In this document: positions 22,614-34,263 of the stretch, in pieces
Layout of the letters: the number at the start of each line of letters is the position of its first letter
How positions within the stretch are numbered: position 1 is the first letter of the stretch
Assembly: GCF_963678635.1 (NCBI RefSeq)
Contig: NC_087071.1
Span: 18,291,613 to 18,355,612 of the forward strand
Direction: 5' to 3'
Source: Symsagittifera roscoffensis
Lineage: Eukaryota; Xenacoelomorpha; Acoela; Convolutidae
Length of the DNA stretch: 64,000 nucleotides
Program-made: the position numbers and the translations under genes
Notes under the pieces: model-generated
Databases searched by the model: none
Told to the model about the DNA's origin: nothing
The model's input: only the letters and a program-made list of their open reading frames with translations

Positions 22614-25230
22614 TCTGCTTAGAATAAGTTTTTATCTAAAAACGAAACATGAAATTTACAATTTTGTAAAGTATTGTTTTTTGAATAACACTACTGCTTC
22701 AAGCTTTGTAGATGGGTAAACGCGGCTGAGTAGGTTGAAATTTTCATTAAACCGTATGATAAGAACGCTTTTAAAAATGCAATTTCAGCTGAAATTTTTA
22801 ACTTGAAGTTCAGGTGTCGGATGATCAGTTCAAAAATCAAAATCAACTATTTGTCTGAGTGCGACATGGGAATCGACTATAAAAACAAAAATTATTGGTC
22901 TACAAATTTTTGTTTCAAAAATTAATTGTAATGTTTGTTTGATACACAATTGTTTTTGAACTATTTTCCTCTTCTGATTTTATAGATGTTTGCTATTTTG
23001 CTACGACTATTTGTTTATACCATTTTTAATAGCTTTCACTCAAAATTTTTTTTTCACAGAACTAAAGATATGTTTCTAATTTTAGCCCAAAACACTCCTC
23101 AAGCAAAAGCTAAGTTTAATACTATTCTCTTTGTTATAAGACCCCACAGACAATGGCCATTACATGGAGCCATAATTGAAGCTTTTTTCCACCGTAAGTT
23201 TACATGCGGTTTTGGTTTTTCCACGGTATCGCAACCTGCTGTTGTATTTGGCTTTGCCGGAGTTTCGGCTGAATGAGTTTTATGGTGCATCGCTTAATTA
23301 CGGTTTTGTTTTTCATTTTAAAAACCTACTCAGAGTCAAATATAGCATGCTGGATAAACTTTTTCTAGTTATCTCGGCCCACATCGTTTGAATAGGGTTG
23401 ATATAGTTTATGTGCGCTTTGTTTTCTTTGTGCGGACTTTTTTTTACTTTCAGCTTCACAAGATTGTTATGAAAAGCAAATTAATCAATTCAGTTTTTCT
23501 TTCAAATTAACAATAAAAGTTCCACAACCAAATATCGCAGAAAGCTGTGTAGAAAATATAATTTCAATTTTTCACTGCAGACATTGATCTTGATCAATTT
23601 TAGAAAGTTAAAAATATTAGCTGAAACAGTTTTTTGAAAAAGCACAACTGGTAGACTGAACATTTTTTTTTCAAGTCTAAAAACTTAAATTTTTTTTCCT
23701 TTTTGGAAAATTTCAAAAAACTTTCTGGAAATGTAGCTGCTTGTATGTGATCATAACGATAGATCATAACAAAAAGTATAAATTTAATTGGCCTACTCAG
23801 ACCAATTTTTAGCATATGAGCTTCCTGCATTTACGCTGAAGCACACAACAAACTGTTGCCATATGTCAGAAACGGTATCATAGACAGTTTTTTCCTCGAA
23901 AAATAGCTTGATGTTCCTCAACAGTTTTTTTTAAAGTCAAAATTTCTGAGGACTAACAAGCTTATCTTTTGGATTGAGCTCTGACCACGTGTTTTGTCAT
24001 TTGATAATAATGGTGTCATTGCTTATTCAACAAATAGAGCACAAGATGGTTTTTTCTTCTGAAATTTTTTTCAAAGGCGGGTTTTTGAGCTTCAATGCAA
24101 GAATACATGTTTTATTAAATACCACTGCAACATTTGCTAGTCCAAAATTCTTTCGTTTCCACGCCGGCTTTGTTGTAGATTGTTTGGTTGTTCCGTTTTT
24201 CTTCCATTCTCACTAGATCCGATGGCAGGAAGGAAAATTTTAGTATATTTATTCTTTTTTCCAGTCTCTTTGGAGCCAATTTTCTTTTTAGATTTACGCA
24301 ATCTTTCAAAAACTCCTCTGTTTTTACACACAGTGCGTACTATTTGTTGCCGGACATACATTTAAGTGACTTTTGTTAAAACCTTAAGCTTATTTCATAC
24401 AAGCATTTGATTTATGTTCAGATTTCACTGTGTTTTTACAGATCTAATTTTTTTGTACACTCTGCCTTTAGTACTCAATACTGACATGTTAGTGAGTTTT
24501 AAAAGGTTAAAATAACCCTTTTTGTCAATTCTTGTTGGGTTTAAAGCGTCCGTTGTGTTAAGCATTTTCTACCGAATTTATCGGTGGAGATCGCAGTTTT
24601 TCTTGTTAAAAATGCAAACATATTGCAACCAAATCTGTTCGGATGACTCTCCGTTATTGCAAGAACTTATCAAGTCCAAAACGCAATCATAAAATGCAGT
24701 AAAAAAGTTTGCTTGATTGGAAAATGATCTTCAAATTCAATAAAATCCATAAAAATTGGTTAAAAACCATTTTTGATTTCAACATAAAAGATTGATTTTT
24801 GTAACTAAAAAAATTCATGAAAATCGAATATTTTTGCAGATGATTACTCTTTTTTAAACTTTCTGCAAAACTCGAACTAGAGCGAACACGATCAGCACCA
24901 TTTTCACTACTCACTGCGATAAACAAAAAAGTATGAAAATAAAAAAATAGTCCGATGCAAAACATTCCGAAAAACAGTCCCAAGTCTTAATTGTTTTAAC
25001 AGGCCGGTCGGACGAAAATTGTCCCTTTGCTCAACTAACATAAACAACGAAATGAGGAACACCGCAGTCGCGCCTATGTGTTGCAATCTTGCCAACAGAG
25101 GATAGGATTCTATACAAAATTTAGAGCCGGTTATTGCTTCTAAGCGGCGATGCGTGCGCAGCGCTCCCACGGGCAAAAGTAAAACGGATTGATCCGTATT
25201 GTACTGTTATTTTTCGAATGTTTTGTTTTA
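22614..25230. other. Non-coding stretch
   Basis: Frames at 23099-23290 (minus) and 23974-24379 (both strands) are open but carry no recognisable motif and overlap each other on opposite strands. I see no gene I can support. Confidence 0.35.
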
Positions 25231-25335
25231 GACTATTTTGTATGGGACTGTTTTGTATGGGACTGTTTTGTATGGGACTGTTTTGTATGGGACTGTTTTG
25301 TATGGGACTGTTTTTTATGGGACTGTTTTGTATGG
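25231..25335 (+). repeat. 15-base minisatellite, 7 units
   Basis: Seven head-to-tail copies of GACTGTTTTGTATGG are present. The first differs at one base and the sixth at one base. Because 15 is a multiple of three, the array stays open in several frames on both strands, giving the repeated pentapeptides MGLFC, CFVWD and (minus) IQNSP. These frames are artefacts of the repeat unless expression is shown. Confidence 0.95.
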
Positions 25336-25630
25336 GGATCGTTTTGTTTTTGCACCGGCGTCCCTTATGATAGAGAAAACAAATGATTAAACTAATATCA
25401 ACCAATCAAAAAATTGCGGTAGCGTTGTTTTTGGCGGAACTCCCGATTGATGAATCTAATTTCGGCCAATCAAAAGAATCAGACAAATGAGTTTTCAATC
25501 GCCGTCAAAATTCAAACGCATTAAAAAAAAATAATATTTAAAGCATATCATTTATTAAATATCTGATAATATCTGCATAGTATCTGCACGAAAAAAAATA
25601 GATTTTTAAAAAATTAATTAAAAACGCAAT

Positions 25631-25700
25631 GATCTCGTCATGATACTTTGCAGATCAAGGAAGAGTCTTCAGTAATACTGCAAATATCCCATGACGAGAT
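25631..25700. repeat. Imperfect inverted repeat with 22-base arms
   Basis: Arms at 25631-25653 and 25678-25700 both contain ATCTCGTCATG and TTTGCAG on opposite strands, with a 24-base loop. It may be a small fold-back element or a stem-loop. No family was recognised. Confidence 0.6.
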
Positions 25701-26063
25701 ATTTGCAACATTATTCAACAGTAAAAAAAAAGTTGTTGATTCATGTGGTGAACAAAGGCTACTCTCAAGATTAAAGGACCGGGTGATGTAGAATTTAGTA
25801 AGAACTCACTAACGTAGAAATAATTGGAAAATTTACGAAAGACTTTAGCAAAATTATTCAAGTAAGTTTACATCAGGGAATTAAAGTTAAAAATTACCGA
25901 TGAAAAAAATTGCAGATATATGAACTGTTGAATAATACAAGATCGTGAAGGTATGAGAAAAAGCCTAATCTTTCAAGAATACCGCTTAAAAATGATAATT
26001 AAACCAGAAAAATTTATTCTCAATCAACATGAACTGTACAGCAAAACTTAGCTGTACTGCTAT

Positions 26064-26505
26064 CAGGGGCGGATCTAGGATTTTCTCGAGGGGGTGGCGG
26101 ATTTTCAAAAAAAAAATCGAAAATTTTGACGACCTTTTTTTTTTTTTTAGGTCGACCAAATTGATTTTTCGAGCTCTCCCAGAGCACTTTTTTGCCCCCA
26201 TTTTGGCTAAATTTTTCCTGCGCCGCAGGCAAATTTTTGAAAAAACCGTCAAAAAAGCCGTTTTTGGGCACTTTTTGAAAAAATTTGACAAAAAATCGCG
26301 TTTTTTTCGTCGGCGCGCGCTCCCCCTCAATTTAGCATATATTGGCGCCGAAGGCGCCTTTAGAAAAAAATTTTAGGGTCGGTCAGCCAAAAATGGATTT
26401 CTGAAAAAGTATCATAGGGGGGACCCTTTGGGTCGGCAGGGGGTGGAATCCCTGAGGGGGGGGGGGGGCGTCCGCCCCCCGCCCCCCCCCCTAAATCCGC
26501 CCCTG
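26064..26505 (+). mobile_element. hAT-like non-autonomous element, 442 bases
   Basis: The ends are CAGGGGCGGATCTAGG and CCTAAATCCGCCCCTG, inverted and nearly perfect. Exact 8-base target duplications ACTGCTAT lie at 26056-26063 and 26506-26513. The interior has the GGCGCCGAAGGCGCC palindrome, GGTCGGCAGGGGG, and long G and C runs close to the right end. The open frames on both strands are chance. The intact target duplications suggest a fairly recent insertion. Confidence 0.92.
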
Positions 26506-27594
26506 ACTGCTATGATTCAGTTTCTCTGAAAAAAAGTTTTTTTTTTGCTCAATAAAAATCATTTAGCCAATATTAACGATTCACTGCGTCTGCGATCTAT
26601 GCAGTAGACGAACAATCATAGTTGAATTGTTTGGCGGATCTTATACAACACGTATACGTTTTTATGCTTTAATGACTAATCGGAACGCAAAATTACCATG
26701 ATTTTTGTTCGAATAAATAAAAGTGCAGCGCGTGTGTTTTACTTGCATTAGTCCGCAACTGGCTGTTGTAGTTAGCCAAACATTCGTCATAAGTGCGCAT
26801 TTTCTGAGAAGCACTAAGCCAATTCATTAAGTGAGCATTTGAAAATGACCAGGTTAAGTGGATTAAACCTAGTTTAAGTTCTGCATAAATGAGCAAAAAC
26901 GCACACTGAGCTATGCACTTATACTAGTAGCTTTAAAAAATTATACAGTTCATTAATTAGTTAGTTGAACATCTATCGAGCTATCTAAGACTGACATTTG
27001 CCTTTACCGCATTTAAATAACCAGAACTATAGTAACATAATTGGAAACTAAGCCCTAAAAACATCACATGAAAACTAAACTGAAACGTAAGCACGTTTTT
27101 GTTGTTCTAAAATCAAGTCGCATTTCAGCAAATACTTGACTTAATGCAATGCACTTTTGGACAAAATTACGCGCAAATTCATGTTTTTCTCTCTAAAATG
27201 CCTGTTTTTAAGGATGATTTCAAACATTTTTCACGTGTACATTGAACAAAAATCTTACATAGATCAACAAAATTGATCAGAGCTGCCCTCTATGAAATCA
27301 CCAAAGTTTGTTTTTAAAGTTTTACTAGTTTTTTGGGTCTAAAAATGCCAGTTATCACCATCTGCTTTAAATTTTGTATCGTTCTTTCTCGAAGAAGCGG
27401 CGCAAAACAGTTGTTCGTGCGACGTGAAACATTATCAGCGAGAAAATTGAAATAGTCAGTGTGACAACTGTACTATACTCATTCGATTCTTACAAATTTT
27501 ACGCGTTTTAAAAAATTTAACGTGGATGGTGAAAACTGGCAGTTTCAGATTCGGAAAAAACTAGTAAGTGCTTCAAAATAAAATTGGTAGCTTA
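26506..27594. other. Non-coding, with a family D left end
   Basis: At 27152, CACTTTTGGACAAAATTACG is followed by TTTTTCTCTCTAAAATGCCTG and further on GATCAGAGCTGCCCTCTATG, all shared with the family D copies at 44742 and 45328. The right end is not found. A minus-strand frame at 26690-26896 reads like protein (WLSASQKMRTYDECLANY) but has no convincing splice sites. Confidence 0.45.
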
Positions 27595-28718
27595 CCGCAC
27601 CGAGCGCCCATGGTTCTAATCGATTATAATGGATTCCCGAGACAAAATTATTTGAATATAATCCATTACGGATGTAAAATTCAGACTACGAAATCGATTG
27701 TATAACCATTATAATCGATCATTTTTGAACAAATATAATCCATTATAATCCATTTTTGTCACTGAAATCGATTATTTTTGCCAAGATAATCCATTATAAT
27801 CGATTATTTTGAAATGAAAATCCATTATAATCCATTATAATTGATTATAATCCATTTCATTTTTAGAACTAAATTCGATTAATTTTGCAAAATGTTGCAA
27901 ATTTCGCGAGAAGTTTGCAGAATTTATGCCCTGTCTTTTACTAAATGCCATGTCTCAACTTCATCCCCTCGCCTCCTCAAGCTCAAGCTTTTAAACCCCC
28001 CTCTGTCCCCAACTAAAGGGGCAGCGTAAACTGGGCGGAGGGGTGTAAATTGGGGGTATAAACGGGGGGGGGGGGATGGGGAAGTAAACCGGGGGGGGGG
28101 GGGGGGGGGTAAATAAATGTGTGTGTGTGAGGGGGGGGAGGTTAAATAAATGTGTGTGTGTGTGTGTGTGTGTGGGGGGGGGTAAAAAAACCGGGGAGGG
28201 GGTTAAACTCGTCATCCCCTCGCCCTCTCAAGCTTTATTACCCCCCCCCCCCCCAAGCTAAAGGGGCAGAGTAAACTGGAGGAGGAGGGGGGGGGGGGTA
28301 AATGGTGGGAGGGGGTAAACTGGGAGGGATAGTAAACAGGTGGGTGGGGTAGTATACTGGGTACTGGGGGCTTAACTGGCTGAGAGGGGGGGGGGGGGTA
28401 AAATGAAGTGTTAAACTGCGATGAATTTGAAAAAGTATAGACAAAAAATATAAATTTTTTTTTCTTAATTGTAACATTTTATGAAACATAACACGTAGCA
28501 ACTACACTAAACAGGAAAGGAGAAACTTTTGAATAAAATTGTAAATTTCATGAACAACCCCTCGGAAAAATCCATTTTAATCGATTATAATGGATTTTAT
28601 TGGGATAAAAAATTTTAGGATTATAATCCATTTTTAATGGATTATAATCGATTATTTTGTCATTTTATAGATGCTGACCATATTATGACAATATAATCGA
28701 TTGGGTGCTCGCTGCGGG
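27595..28718. mobile_element. Family C element, about 1.12 kb, possibly Harbinger-like
   Basis: The ends CCGCACCGAGCGCCCA and TGGGTGCTCGCTGCGGG are inverted repeats, and both are flanked by TTA, the 3-base target typical of PIF/Harbinger elements. Inside each end (27607-27860 and 28566-28705) the words ATAATCGATTATAATCCA and variants repeat many times. The middle holds a G-rich, TG-rich tandem pair (see the next entry). No transposase is encoded. The class is tentative because it rests on a 3-base flank. Confidence 0.6.
27959..28420 (+). repeat. G-rich and (TG)n tandem segment
   Basis: Two units of about 250 bases start at 27959 and 28208 with CATCCCCTCGCC, then CTCAAGCTTT, then AAAGGGGCAG. 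Each then runs into long G tracts: several of 8 to 20 G on the plus strand and a (TG) run at about 28152-28174. The frames giving poly-Pro on the minus strand are repeat artefacts. The sequence could form G-quadruplex or Z-DNA. Confidence 0.8.
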
Positions 28719-29743
28719 TTAGATCATTTCCTGTCGGTCGATTTGAAGATTTTGTTAAAATTTAAATTTAACATCGCCCGGCATGGCGTGGTCCTTAAAA
28801 ATAGGCTTAAAAACCTGATTAAATCCTCATTTTGCGTTTGATTTTTTTCACTTGTGTATCTTCAAATCAAAAATTCGGTCGCTTTTATAAAAAAAACCAT
28901 GGGTCGAAGCATCTCAAGGTGAAATTTTCTCGAAATTCAATTGGTTAATTCAATAGCCTCTACTACTAAACTAATGGGCAACACTAAGATGAAAAACGTA
29001 TTAGTTTTTATAATCCTGAATTTTTTTTTAAAAAACGTGCAATTTTCAAAATTGTTTTCTTTGAAAGTACAAAGTGGAGAATATTGGCTTAAAAATGACC
29101 AACGTTTCTAGACTGCGTATCACACTATAAAAGTATCCTCTTTGGTTTCAAGCACTTGCTATTTTTCATGGGAAGGAAGAACCCAGTTCTCACCACTGGG
29201 AGATTCGTGCAATTTTTCCTATAAAAATTATGTAAAAAGAGAAAAACATCGGGCGAGGAATAAACGCTTTCACCAAGTGTGATATCATTTTTTCTTTGAT
29301 AATCAGACGCCGAATAATTTTCTTGGCCGCTGAACAAACTGAAAAAGGTCCGTAAAGCAAAATAGATTCTTACTCTGAGACTTCAGCTCTTCCCAAAAAC
29401 GATTAAATATAGACCAATTTGTTTTAAAAAAAACTATTACTTTTTCATGAGAAATTTAAAATCTATAAAAAATGAAAAAAAATTTTGCAAATATTTGAAA
29501 GTCGCAAAAACTATACAAATTGAAATTTGCAAAAAAATTTTACGTTTGTTTTTATTTTAAATGCTTCAGTGCAAAAGAAGCCTTCTGATTACTTGGGACT
29601 ACAAAGAATCGACTAGCACACAAGATGATCATCTGTCTGATAGTGATGGTAAATTATTAAAGTAACTTTTCTTTAGTGATGTTTGGAGACTTCTGCTCCA
29701 TATTCAAATTGAAATTGTGATTCATCTTAAAATTTCAATTATA
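28719..29743. other. Non-coding, with one weak minus-strand exon candidate
   Basis: On the minus strand, a CTTTTTCAG acceptor-like site at about 29345 precedes an open stretch down to about 29230 (LFSGQENYSASDYQRKND and onward). There is no donor I trust and no family match. The rest is empty. Confidence 0.3.
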
Positions 29744-29800
29744 ACAACACTGCTAGTATCAGGGCGAACCAATGAATGTTCCGACTGCCTTTCTTTGTTT
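29744..29800 (+). mobile_element. Family A left end fragment
   Basis: CAACACTGCTAGTATCAGGG is followed by GAATGTTCCGACTGCC, the family A terminal repeat. The interior family words are not found after it, so only the tip remains. Confidence 0.6.
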
Positions 29801-30042
29801 TGAAACAATTTTTGAAACCATCCAAGAATTTTTGATTATATTTACAAAAGACATTTGAAAAACAATAGATACTTTTTCGGGTGTCTGTTTTCTGAAAACT
29901 TTTCCCCAAAAACAATGCAAAGTACAAATGGATACTCTAAGCGTCTAATAACATACAAATAACACAAACTAAATTGCTTTTTTGAATTGAATAAAGTTAT
30001 GAGCGGATTAAGAAACCGGTTGATTGTTAAAAGCATGAACTA

Positions 30043-30417
30043 CACTAGTGGACAAAGTTAAACGCTCATTCAATTTTTACTCTCTAAAAACCTAATATAT
30101 TTACCATTTCGGACATTTTTTTAAATTTAGATTCTAACAAAATATTTGCACCGGCGGACCGCAAAGGATCTGAATTAACCTCTTTGCAAGCCTCAATGTA
30201 TAAATTGAAGCAAGAGTGGTATTCGAGAGTCCAAATATAAACAGTAACCGTGGTTTAACCCACGCATAAGCAAAATTCGTATTATTCTTACCTTAATAGA
30301 CGCTTAGAGCATCATTTTGTTATTTGCATACTTTTTGAAGGAAAATTTTCATAAAAAAGAAACCGAAAAATATAAAAAATAAAAATTTGATTTCGTGGTT
30401 ATTTTTGTTAACAAGTG
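30043..30417. mobile_element. Family D (Tc1/mariner-like) element, 375 bases
   Basis: It starts CACTAGTGGACAAAGTTAAA and ends with the inverted GTTATTTTTGTTAACAAGTG. TA flanks both ends (30041-30042 and 30418-30419). TTTTTACTCTCTAAAAACCT near the left end is shared with the other family D copies. It has no coding capacity. Confidence 0.75.
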
Positions 30418-30600
30418 TATATCAAAATAATTAAATTACTCAAAATGGCAATTATCAAAGTATCTTAATATTTCAAAATTAATCACTGTTTTTTTTTAGT
30501 TTTGAGCCGAAGAGATCACTATTTTTTGGACAATGTTTTTAAAAACTGAAGAAAATTGGCTAGTTAAAAATTCGAAATTGGTATGGATAAAAAACCATCA

Positions 30601-30950
30601 TTACGACACCAAACTGTGCACTGGATTATTGAATCATTTTTGGTGTGTATAAATTAGAAGAATCCAAAGAAAAGTCTTTTAACTAACATATTCGAAACGT
30701 TATTGGGTTCCAAGTTACAAAAAGTTTGAGGATTCCTCGCACAACTATTTGGAACACAACCTTTGTTTGCACAACAACTTTGATGCAGATTCCTGACAAA
30801 ACAAATATAGCTAGTTGTTATGTAAAAGGATTCAGCAAAAATTTATATGCATAATCAAATGATTGAAGTAGATTCCGCAAAATTTAAGTTGAATCCAAAT
30901 ATTTAAGCAGATTGCGCAAAACTTTAATCTGAAGAAAAACAAATAAAGAG
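30601..30950 (+). mobile_element. Family B left part
   Basis: It starts TTACGACACCAAACTGTGCA, followed by CTGGATTATTG and later GATTCCGCAAAATTT and GATTGCGCAAAAC words typical of the family interior. No right end is seen, so the copy is truncated or interrupted. Confidence 0.65.
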
Positions 30951-33937
30951 TGTAAACGTGAGTAAACATGAGAAAATGTAAACCGAATGGCTTGCTCTGA
31001 TATTTTGCAAGATATCTTGGCCACTTGGGGAAAATATTTGTTGAAAAAATATTTTCGAAGCAAAGTTAACGTAGAAAACGGCCTACGTTTTTTTCTGATT
31101 CAAATCATAGAGCTAAGTTAAAGACTTCTTTCAACCTTTTTTATTGGAAAGTCTCGTCTTTATAAGGTCCATTAACCTAATAAAAATAAAGGATACTCCA
31201 TAAACGTGGCTTATGTCTTTGTATCAAAACCAAAGATTTTTTATATCAATTTAAAGCTTAATTTTTTATCTTTTTAAGTATTTTCAAATTTAGAAAGGTA
31301 CCATATTATTTGTGAAAATGTAATCAAATTTGCTTCAAAAGCATTAGTTTTTTATATTTCACCGTTTATTTGACCATTTTTAATTCGAAGAAAGAAGTAG
31401 CGAGTTTCATGATGATCCATTTTCAAGGTCGCTCAGCAGGCTTCGCAGCGTTCGGAAAAGTTTTGAGCTGTACAGTGCAATCCGAAACAGCAAAAAAATC
31501 AAAGAAAAAGTTCTTTGACTAATCTGCCTGTTTGCAACCTGTTTCGGAGACCGCTTAAAATTCGCCAAAAAAAAAACATTTCGAGCACAAATTCATTCGA
31601 TTACAAATATTCATTCACTTTCTCCGAAATGAAAAACACCAAGACAGCTCTTTTCAAAAGGTATCCCCCCGCACAATACAAAACTTTTTGCGTTTTATTT
31701 AGCGTCTTAGATATCACAAACGCTTAAGCTCTGCTTGGTAGCCTCTATAAAACAATGGAAAACTTACATCCTTGTTAAAAAATAACTATTTTTGTCAAAA
31801 ACTTGAAAAGTTTTTCTAACCTATTGCCCAAATAGGTTTATAGAAAACAACAATTTTCATACTTACTTAATTCAGAAATTCCGCCTCAAAAAATCAAAGC
31901 TTCTTCGCAAAAGTTCGAAGTAACCTATATGGAAAAGCATTTTGGGATTGAAACTTCTCCATTTGTGATTTTAGTATACAAGCATCAAAAAATTTTTTAG
32001 GCATATATCGTTGCTTTTGTGAATATCCTTGATTTCGCCGAAGAATTAATTTCAAGGTTTCATCAATTTGAGATATAAAAAACGAAAGCAAAATATCATA
32101 AAAAGCTTGAAAATTAAATTTTGCCACTAAAATATGCAATGAGGGTTAAAAGTTCTATTCAGATTATGTTGAGCAATTTTTTTTAAAGGCTCGTGTTTGA
32201 ATTTTAAACACCAAAAAAAAAATTCCAACTATGCTGTTTAATACTTTATATTACGGTGAAAACTCATATTAGTTAAAGAAATGTAATCAAAGAGACTTTT
32301 TTTGCTTCGAGGGTTCAAGGCTGAAGTTGCTAATTGGGCGCTTTACCAGAGATTTTAACGTATGAAAGTATAGATCGCAAATAAAACACTTTTCAGAATC
32401 TGATGATCAAAATTTGCCGTTTCATAATAAATTGTTGCTTAAAACCTTTTGCTTATTCGTTTTTGCAAACTATTTTCTCAATAACTTCAAAATTACGAGA
32501 CGACAAAACTTAAGCGAAATCTTTTTTTCTTTAGTGTACTCCCGATCGTGCTAAACCGCAGGTCAATTAAAATTATTCGAGAAGGGAACAATTTATCTCG
32601 CTAAAAATCAATTCAGAGAGGCACGACGAATAGAAGTAAATAGAGTTATGACTATTGATCTTAACTTACACTTTTTAAAATAGGCCAACTTTTTTTGGCA
32701 CAAAAATAATTGCTCAATTTGTGCACCGTAGTATGTTGTGTATTTAAACACACGAAGTATTGAAGAACTGAACTAGCTCCATGCCAAGGAATATAATCTG
32801 TGTCGAGCTGAAATTACTTGAAACAACCTGTGTTGAGCTGAAATTAACCCTTAAAAATTATTAAAAACCCCTTAAGAAACCTATAAAAGTTATTTGCAAA
32901 AATTGTCAGAAAAAGTTTGATTTGTAATTGTAGCGACCAAATAAAAAACTCTTCGGAAATCCATTCGGAATCCTCCTAAAATCGGAAAATAAAAACAACC
33001 TGTTAAGCGACTTGTTTATGAAACGATTTATGAAAAACCAATTTCAATTTTCTTGATATTCATTTTTGGCCAGCCTCAAAACTTGTTTCTAAATTGTGGC
33101 CCTTCAAAGAACTCTGAAAAACTCAGTTATTCAGAAATGTGCAGCCATGTTTTGACACTTACAAAACAGCTTTTGAATCATTTCTTTCACTATAGTCCTA
33201 TTTTGCAACCCTTACCCTTTTATTCAGGAGTATTTGGGTCTTTTTGGGCCATATATTAGGCTGCTTTGATTTTTTTAAATGAAATATCCGTTTTGAACGA
33301 CACGTAGGAAATCTCAAATCAAAATTTCAAAAAAAAACTGATGGATTTTTATGCATTTTGAAATAGTTTTGCGACTTAAATAGATCTATGCGGAATAAAA
33401 TTATTTCAAATACAAAAACTTTTAAAATACAAATTGAATTGCAAGTCGATTCAAAGCATTTCATAAAGGAACTTTCCGAGTGAATTAAGTGTCTCAAAAG
33501 TATTGTAAATGTATTTTTAGATGGATATTAGTCGCTACTGAAACACAAGCAATACTAACCAAAACTAATCCAAACAGAATTCAAATCAGTTTTGAAGCCT
33601 CAAGCGGTTTTCAATGAAGTTTTTTGATCCAGATTTCGATTGCAATTTAGTACTCAAGAAAATGCTGCGTCAGTGAAACAGTGATCTAGACTTACTTCAA
33701 TCAGTCTCTTGAAAGTTCTGCTTTTTTAGTCTTAAAAGATGGATATTAAGGTTTAGTTTGATGTAAATCAATTTATACCCTCTCAAAAACAAAAAAAGTA
33801 AATTTAGTCACAATTGGTCTAATTAAATTTTTCCGGTATTGATAGGATATCATTTTAAATTGGTTCGGAACTTTCAACAGTTTAAAAAGTATAAATTATA
33901 TTAAACAGTACAAACCGTTTTAGAACTAATACTATCA
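30951..33937. other. Non-coding stretch before the tandem retrotransposon
   Basis: The open frames at 31515-31727, 31894-32139 (minus) and 33053-33259 lack motifs. I see no repeats shared with the rest of the window. Confidence 0.35.
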
Positions 33938-34263
33938 TGAGGCGACATTCGGTACCTCGCATATCCTATTTGTACTTATTGACCATGTGTATTCACTTAT
34001 GTATTCGCTATTTCACATGTCCTTACTCAAGGCCATATCTAACCGGTCACAGTGTGGTGTCGTTATGATTTGCGTTTAGCCAGTTAAGCGGTATTCTTAA
34101 CAAGATACAATCCTATTCTAAACTGAGCGTCTATTTTATACCTCTATCTATTCATAGATACAGTGTATCTATCTACTCTACTCATAATATATCTATATAT
34201 GATACTTATTGATTTCTGCTTTTAACCCTTCAGTCCTGAGTCAGTACTGGGCGGGTTATTTCA
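33938..34263 (+). repeat. LTR 1 of the tandem Ty3-like element
   Basis: It starts TGAGGCGACATTCGGTAC and ends GGGCGGGTTATTTCA. The 3' third is almost identical to LTR 2, while the middle is rearranged relative to LTR 2 and LTR 3, with an extra CCGGTCACAGTGTGGTG stretch and a missing TAAACGTTTATTCGT block. The next bases, TGGTAGAGCC, would start the primer-binding site. Confidence 0.85.

Noticed and set aside
23980-24379. Cluster of overlapping frames on both strands
   Set aside because: Overlap on opposite strands, hydrophobic low-complexity content and lack of motifs point to chance.
24687-25405. Hydrophobic and IQNSP-repeat frames on both strands
   Set aside because: The repeated part is the 15-base minisatellite, open because its length is a multiple of three. 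The rest has no motif or splice support.
25986-26376. Basic reading frames of about 115 codons on both strands
   Set aside because: They lie inside the hAT-like non-autonomous element and follow its A/T and C/G tracts.
27991-28501. Minus-strand proline-rich reading frames
   Set aside because: They are translations of G-rich and TG repeats on the plus strand; composition alone explains them.
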